DNA from: Sporolactobacillus putidus
Lineage (GTDB): Bacteria; Bacillota; Bacilli; Bacillales; Sporolactobacillaceae
Assembly (NCBI RefSeq): GCF_014647035.1
Contig: NZ_BMOK01000002.1
Span: 248,001-312,000, forward strand
Length of the DNA: 64,000 bases
Direction: 5' to 3'
Part shown: one piece after another, positions 59,961-64,000 of the stretch
Layout: every line of letters starts with the position of its first letter
Position numbering within the stretch: position 1 is the stretch's first letter
The notes under the pieces: generated by a model
Database searches by the model: none
Told to the model about the DNA's origin: nothing
What the model saw: only the letters and a program-made list of their open reading frames with translations
Translations under genes and position numbers: made by a program

Positions 59961-60712
59961 CCCTTTAATTCATGCAGATGGGATAATCTGTAGAATATAT
60001 TTTTTCTGTATCTAAGGTCGATAAATTCTAAGTTTAGGACGACTCTTCCTTTCATGGGGTTCAGCAGATTATATCGCCCTTCACGAAAATATATCGACGC
60101 TCAGCAGATTATATCGCCCTTTGCGAAAATATATCGACGCTCAGCGGATTATATCGCCCTTCACGAAAATATATCGACGCTCAGCAGATTATATCGCCCT
60201 TCACGAAAATATATCGACGCCCAGCAGATTATATCGCCCTTCGCGAAAATATATCGACGCTCAGCAGATTATATCGCCCTTCACGAAAATATATCGACGC
60301 CCAGCAGATTATATCGCCCTTTGCGAAAATATATCGACGCTCAGCGGATTATATCGCCCTTCACGAAAATATATCGACGCCCAGCAGATTATATCGCCCT
60401 TCACGAAAATATATCGACGCCCAGCAGATTATATCGCCCTTCACGAAAATATATCGACGCTCAGCGGATTATATCGCCCTTCGCGAAAATATATCGACGC
60501 TCAGCAGATTATATCGCCCTTCACGAAAATATATCGACGATCAGCGGATTATATCGCCCTTCGCCGATGATCTTTGCGTTCGGAATGATTCTTCTACACT
60601 TTGGCTGATTCCCTATAGGCTTAAGGCGTTGTAGAACTTTTCTATCACCTGCGTACCGGCATTCAACAACACAGACAATGATTGATCATGAGCTAACGGA
60701 ATAATCATTTTT
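59961..60712. repeat. Composite tandem-repeat element, copy 2
   Basis: The same element as 101-825, direct orientation, with left flank 59961-60060, array 60061-60564 and right flank to about 60712. It lies between coiA and mecA, and its left edge is within 100 bases of the coiA start. The right edge is abutted by a deleted IS copy whose presumed target duplication starts at 60712. As in copy 1, neither transposase nor inverted ends are seen. Confidence 0.8.
60061..60564. repeat. 40-bp tandem array, 12 units plus a partial unit
   Basis: Units start every 40 bases from 60061 to 60541 with no length change. Variant positions are the same as in copy 1 (TCAG/CCAG, CAGCAG/CAGCGG, TCACG/TCGCG/TTGCG). 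The last full unit ends GACGA instead of GACGC, and the partial unit ends TTCGCCGAT exactly as in copy 1. ATTATA is invariant here, while copy 1 also has ATTTTA units. Confidence 0.92.
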
Positions 60713-60718
60713 TAATTA

Positions 60719-61176
60719 CTCAACTTTCGCAGTCTAAAAATCGAGTCGAACGCTGTGCATCACGGGATCCATTGGTTGTCATTTAAGGGGCTTGATTAAA
60801 TAGAAAGACACCTTGCTTTTTGGTATAGTGAATCTGTCGCAATGCACTACCAAATAGAAAAGGTATCCTCTACATGATAGCGAATCACATACAAAAGAAT
60901 CAACTCCCTGAAGAAATTAAAGTCCAATTTGATAAACTTCACGTCTTGAAACATCTTCGTCAGGCAGGCATCGTTAAATCTTTTGGCTTCTCCTGCGGTT
61001 ATCTCTCCCAACTTGTTTTTCGTCTGATCTTTACCCAATAGCTATTCTGCAGGACGCTTTAACCAAGACGAAAAAGGCAATCAAAGAGTTAGTGACCCGT
61101 CAACTCCAGCAATGGATCAGCCATTTACCTAATTATATCAAGGCTTATCTACCAAATTTGAGCTGCGAAAGTTGAG
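60719..61176. mobile_element. Internally deleted insertion sequence
   Basis: The ends are inverted: CTCAACTTTCGCAG at 60719 and CTGCGAAAGTTGAG ending at 61176. TTAATTA occurs directly outside both ends (60712-60718, 61177-61183), a possible 7-bp target duplication. Inside are only the N-terminal and C-terminal parts of a transposase, so about 1 kb or more has been lost. It could be mobilised only in trans. Confidence 0.75.
60874..61175 (+). pseudogene. Transposase remnant (IS4-like DDE type)
   Basis: The first 55 codons include LPEEIKVQFDKLHVLKHLRQ and then VKSFGFSCGYLSQLVFRLIFT, a typical N-terminus of IS4-type transposases (KxxGFS..yL..lvf.lift), ending at a TAG at 61039-61041. From 61041 in another frame the C-terminal end reads ILQDALTKTKKAIKELV, WISHLPNYIKAYL and LSCES. 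The catalytic DDE core is missing. The family assignment is from memory of the motif. Confidence 0.65.
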
Positions 61177-61293
61177 TTAATTATAACGAGGTCATGAATT
61201 CACCCGGACGTTTTTTCTGCCCAAACAAAAAAACGTGAGATAAGCTATTCAAATCAAAAATTTCAGAATGCTGCTCTATCAGGAATATAAATA

Positions 61294-61348
61294 GAAAAAA
61301 GGCTGTTCCATTGTCGAAAGAAAACTCGACTGACGGGACAGCCTCTTA
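61294..61348 (-). terminator. Terminator after mecA
   Basis: Minus-strand GAGGCTGTCCC / GGAACAGCCTTTTTT with an inner TCGA/TCGA hairpin; 80 bases past the mecA stop. Confidence 0.75.
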
Positions 61349-61427
61349 GAATACGAAAACAGACAACGGTCATGACGGACTTCTCCACGCCTTGAGGGCG
61401 TTTTGTTCCCTCTCATACATGATTAGC

Positions 61428-62147
61428 TCAGGGAATCAAAGGAAAATGAGACTTGATCGTTTTAAGTGCCTGCGTTCCGATCAGTTCTTTACCATATTCC
61501 TGAAGCGTGAAGCAGGTCAGGTTTGTTTCAATACCAAACTCCAGCATTGTGCTCAAGTCGTCATCCTGGCGATCGTCTGAGAGCTCTTCTGAAAACAGCA
61601 CATTGAGGTAATACTTTTCATCGTAGGCGAACAAGGCCGTGTCTACGCCCTCATGGCTCTCAAAAGCATGACTGAGCAAAATCAAATCTTCTATATCTTC
61701 AAACTCGATGACAAATGAACGATCGTCACCCTCTTTTCCGTGAACAGTCGTACGATTGTGTCTCGGTTTTAGGTATGTTTCTCTTTTCTCCTGTTCCCCC
61801 TCGCCGCCAGGCAAACGATCATCCGGATCTGTCTCACTGTTTTCATTCAGACTGTCCGGTTGTTTATCTGTAGAAACAGGAAGCTGCAAATTGGAACCGT
61901 CTTTCGAGATCTGCGCCCGTGTGACAATGATTTCCATGCCCTTTTCAAGCGCCTGAACCTGTATCCACAATGGTCCTTCGAGTGAAAAGGATTCCTGACT
62001 GTGGGCCTCATCCATCATCTGCCAGAAAAGTTCTTCGCTTCTGTCACGATTGTACCAGATTTCTTCGCGGTCAAATCCGCGGTCCTCAATATCTAGATAA
62101 CTGATATAAAACTTAAGGGTATTTTCATTAATCCGTTCTATTTTCAT
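61428..62147 (-). CDS. mecA: Adaptor protein MecA
   Basis: A 239-residue adaptor that delivers substrates such as ComK and unfolded proteins to ClpC/ClpP. It opens MKIERINENTLKFYISYLDIEDRGFDREEIWYNRDRSEELFWQMMDEA (substrate-binding N-domain). An acidic linker is followed by the ClpC-binding C-domain (FVIEFEDIEDLILLSHAF, LNVLFSEELSDDRQDDDLSTMLEFG). GGAGAG precedes the chosen ATG; 56 codons upstream are open but unsupported. clpC is not in the window. The candidate promoter is at 62224-62252. Confidence 0.93.
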   Translation of the reverse strand: MKIERINENTLKFYISYLDIEDRGFDREEIWYNRDRSEELFWQMMDEAHSQESFSLEGPLWIQVQALEKGMEIIVTRAQISKDGSNLQLPVSTDKQPDSLNENSETDPDDRLPGGEGEQEKRETYLKPRHNRTTVHGKEGDDRSFVIEFEDIEDLILLSHAFESHEGVDTALFAYDEKYYLNVLFSEELSDDRQDDDLSTMLEFGIETNLTCFTLQEYGKELIGTQALKTIKSHFPLIP

Positions 62148-62223
62148 CGCTATCTCTCCCTTCTTCGTCCATGGCATGGGGAGTGACCGTCTATAAATGA
62201 GACAACTTGTTACTCGTACTTTT

Positions 62224-62252
62224 ATTGTATGACAAATCATTAGCGAATGAAA
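62224..62252 (-). promoter_or_regulatory. Candidate promoter of mecA
   Basis: Minus strand: -35 TTTCAT (62247-62252), 17-base spacer, -10 TACAAT (62224-62229). From 62253 to 62482 there is no gene. A hairpin-prone stretch (AGCTGCGGA / TCCGCATAAGCT, about 62418-62455) precedes the TerC-family gene on the plus strand. Confidence 0.45.
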
Positions 62253-62482
62253 TAAAAAAAGCATGGTCTTTCCAATATTCCACACTTGCCCACAGTCCGG
62301 ATAAGTTTCTATCATCCTACTGACCGGCTCACTTAATTATGCATGCGACGATCAAAAATCCGGTTTTTTGGGTTGGATTTTTTAGCTCGGGCGGCCCGTA
62401 CAGATCCAAAATAAAAGCTGCGGAATGATCCGGGACAAGTCCGCATAAGCTGAAACGGAACAGACGAAAGGGGTTTTCTTGT

Positions 62483-63166
62483 ATGTCCTTTGATCTCGGC
62501 ATCCTGATCTCCATCCTGAAAATTATTATCATTGACATTATCCTCGGAGGCGATAACGCGGTTGTGATTGCGCTCGCATGCCGGAGACTCCCTGAGAGAC
62601 AGAGAAACCGGGCTATATTCATTGGAACCGGTCTGGCCGTCATACTCAGGATCGGATTGACGGCCATGGTTGTTTCTCTTCTGAATATCCCCTATCTTCT
62701 GCTGGCTGGCGGTGTTTTTCTGATCCTTATTGCCCTCCGTCTGATTACAAACAAGGAAGAGAAGCATGATGTCAAAGCAGGAACGTCTCTTTTTACTGCC
62801 GTACGCACGATTGTCTTTGCGGACGTTGTCATGGGCCTGGACAACATGCTCGCGATAGCTGGAGCATCCAAAGGACACATTGGTTTCATTGCCGTCGGGC
62901 TGTTCTTCTCAGTTCCGATTATCGTCTGGGGAAGTAAACTGATCCTTATTGCTATGGAGCATCTCCCGCTTCTCATTTATGTAGGCGGAGGTGTACTTGT
63001 TTACACGGCATCGGAAATGATTTTGGGTGAACCTATGCTCCAACCCTTTTTCATGAACTATCAAAAACTGATGTTTTATTTTTCTCCGCTGTTGATCGTC
63101 TCAGTGGTTGCTTTAGGCTGGCTATCCAATCTATTTTCTTCTAACCGGATGACCGGAAAGTCTTAA
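62483..63166 (+). CDS. yjbE: TerC-family membrane protein (YjbE-like)
   Basis: A 227-residue protein with seven predicted helices. Signatures are ILKIIIIDIILGGDNAVVIALACRRLP and FADVVMGLDNMLAIAGASKG: paired GGDNAVV and GLDNMLA motifs with conserved Asp residues, as in TerC/YjbE/YkoY. Bacillus members are implicated in manganese export or metallation of secreted enzymes. GGGG lies 9 bases before ATG. It stands between mecA and spx, as in B. subtilis, and is transcribed divergently from mecA. Confidence 0.9.
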   Translation: MSFDLGILISILKIIIIDIILGGDNAVVIALACRRLPERQRNRAIFIGTGLAVILRIGLTAMVVSLLNIPYLLLAGGVFLILIALRLITNKEEKHDVKAGTSLFTAVRTIVFADVVMGLDNMLAIAGASKGHIGFIAVGLFFSVPIIVWGSKLILIAMEHLPLLIYVGGGVLVYTASEMILGEPMLQPFFMNYQKLMFYFSPLLIVSVVALGWLSNLFSSNRMTGKS

Positions 63167-63225
63167 ACATTCAAACTAATTAATAGATTTGCCTGAGCCT
63201 GCTAAAATGGATACTTGCTCTTCAA

Positions 63226-63264
63226 ATAAAAAACAGGGTACTCCCTTTTTCCGGGATACCCTGT
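63226..63264. terminator. Terminator between yjbE and spx
   Basis: ACAGGGTACTCCC / GGGATACCCTGT stem. A T run on the minus strand makes it the spx terminator. Confidence 0.85.
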
Positions 63265-63294
63265 CGTTCTTTCGTTACCTGTACAGAACGGATC

Positions 63295-63690
63295 TCAGTT
63301 AACCAGCCGCTGGGCTTCCTGCAATTGAAAAGTACGAACTTTTCTCGGCAGAAAACGGCGTATTTCATCATCATTGTAACCAACCTGAAGACGCTTGTCA
63401 TCGAGCAGAATCGGACGACGAAGCAACCCCGGGTTTTCTCTGATTAATTCAAACAAGTCTTGAATCGACATCGTTTCAAGCTGTATATTCAACTCCTGAA
63501 ATGCCTTTGAACGCGTTGAAATGATTTCGTCTGTTCCATCTTCGGTCATCCGAAGAATATCTTTTATTTCTTCAATAGACAGTGGTTCTGAGAAGATATT
63601 CCGTTCTTTGAAAGGTATGTCATGAGACTTAAGCCAAGCCTTAGCCTTTCTGCATGACGTGCAGCTTGGAGATGTATATAATGTGACCAT
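63295..63690 (-). CDS. spx: Transcriptional regulator Spx
   Basis: A 131-residue ArsC-fold protein that binds the RNA polymerase alpha subunit C-terminal domain. It has the redox switch Cys10-X2-Cys13 ([16 protein letters not shown]), [12 protein letters not shown], and [29 protein letters not shown]. Its C-terminal residues are AQRLVN, unlike the LAN end of B. subtilis that YjbH/ClpXP recognises, yet still hydrophobic. AAAGGAGGG lies before ATG. It activates thiol-stress genes. TATAAT words at about 63743-63750 mark the promoter zone. Confidence 0.95.
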   Translation of the reverse strand: MVTLYTSPSCTSCRKAKAWLKSHDIPFKERNIFSEPLSIEEIKDILRMTEDGTDEIISTRSKAFQELNIQLETMSIQDLFELIRENPGLLRRPILLDDKRLQVGYNDDEIRRFLPRKVRTFQLQEAQRLVN

Positions 63691-63906
63691 TTTTCACCCT
63701 CCTTTGGATAATAACAACTTCTCATTCTCTGTTGCTTATTTTATTATATAATAATACTTCTAATTTTCATACCCCTTTTTCAGTAAAATAATTTTTCATT
63801 TTTCTTCATTTTAAGACCATATTTTCCTGTTCTCCATTTTCCACCTTTAATTTTCGACAATTTACGGCCGCAATTGAAACGTTTTTTCCTACAGTATTTA
63901 TATAGC

Positions 63907-63939
63907 AAAAAGGAACTTCCCGATCCGAAAGAAGCTCCT
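63907..63939 (-). terminator. Terminator of a gene lying beyond the right edge
   Basis: Minus-strand AGGAGCTTC / GAAGTTCC stem with TTTTT. It implies a minus-strand gene ending close to the window edge; a possible stop is at 63980-63982. Bases 63760-63900 are AT-rich and show no gene. Confidence 0.65.
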
Positions 63940-64000
63940 AAACCTCAAGTATTGTTATTGTGAGAAATGCCTTTCATTTCTATGTGTTACGCAGGTAATT

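Noticed and set aside
62327-62482. yybP-ykoY manganese riboswitch before the TerC-family gene
   Set aside because: TerC-family genes often have one, and the leader contains a GC hairpin and GCTGAAACGG-like text. However the conserved core loop GGGGAGUA and its partner were not found, so no call is made.
63980-64000. Tail of a minus-strand gene at the right edge
   Set aside because: A stop in frame with a few codons and a following terminator fit, but seven codons are too little to call a gene.

Overview
The window reads as chromosome of a low-GC Gram-positive endospore former of the Bacillales. A Sporolactobacillus-like or related acid-tolerant bacillus is my guess from the mix of a cydABCD cytochrome bd operon, poly(glycerol phosphate) teichoic acid genes and Bacillus-type regulators; it is not proven. 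Support comes from strong Shine-Dalgarno sites, a tyrosyl T-box, a CtsR box, a TnrA box, a YjcZ-family small sporulation protein, and B. subtilis-like order of the spx-to-fabI block.

Layout. (1) 1-6 kb: the tail of a phosphoprotein-phosphatase-like gene, a 0.73-kb element with a 40-bp tandem array, ytxH, T-box-controlled tyrS, CtsR-controlled clpE and a universal stress protein. (2) 6-22.8 kb: a cell-envelope glycopolymer region. It holds tagD, three CDP-glycerol glycerophosphotransferase-type enzymes (one fused to a GT2 glycosyltransferase), a plus-strand operon (GT2, polytopic DUF6020-like protein, two small EamA/SMR flippase-like proteins, DUF6270-like protein) and a minus-strand operon (gtaB, GT-C enzyme, GT2, GtrA). 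The last two look like separate lipid-linked sugar export and transfer systems. (3) 23-43 kb: metabolic and housekeeping genes, including a PfkB-type sugar kinase, a NUDIX protein, an SDR, a twice-frameshifted HlyC/CorC-type gene, cydABDC, a LytTR/DUF3021 pair, tnrA, pgpA, hydrolases, a DUF421 protein and three unrecognised genes beside fabI. (4) 43-63.7 kb: the conserved block fabI - prpE - rluD-type synthase - nadK - relQ - CYTH - lytic transglycosylase - [insert: M3 peptidase, MFS, LysR, YitT] - truncated haemoglobin - yjbH - pepF - coiA - mecA - terC family - spx.

Functionally, clpE, yjbH, mecA and spx together form a protein-quality-control and disulfide-stress circuit. relQ, nadK and tnrA add nutrient control, and cyd supplies oxygen-dependent respiration.

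The least explained DNA is repeat DNA. Two copies of a roughly 0.73-kb element, in direct orientation 60 kb apart, carry 11-12 near-perfect 40-bp units, each made of two related 20-bp halves. Three copies of a roughly 150-bp MITE-like hairpin element also occur: one sits between tnrA and a perfect TnrA operator, and two form an inverted pair around an M3 peptidase gene. A deleted IS copy adjoins the second array. Coordinates of starts were refined by eye from ribosome binding sites; no database search was possible.
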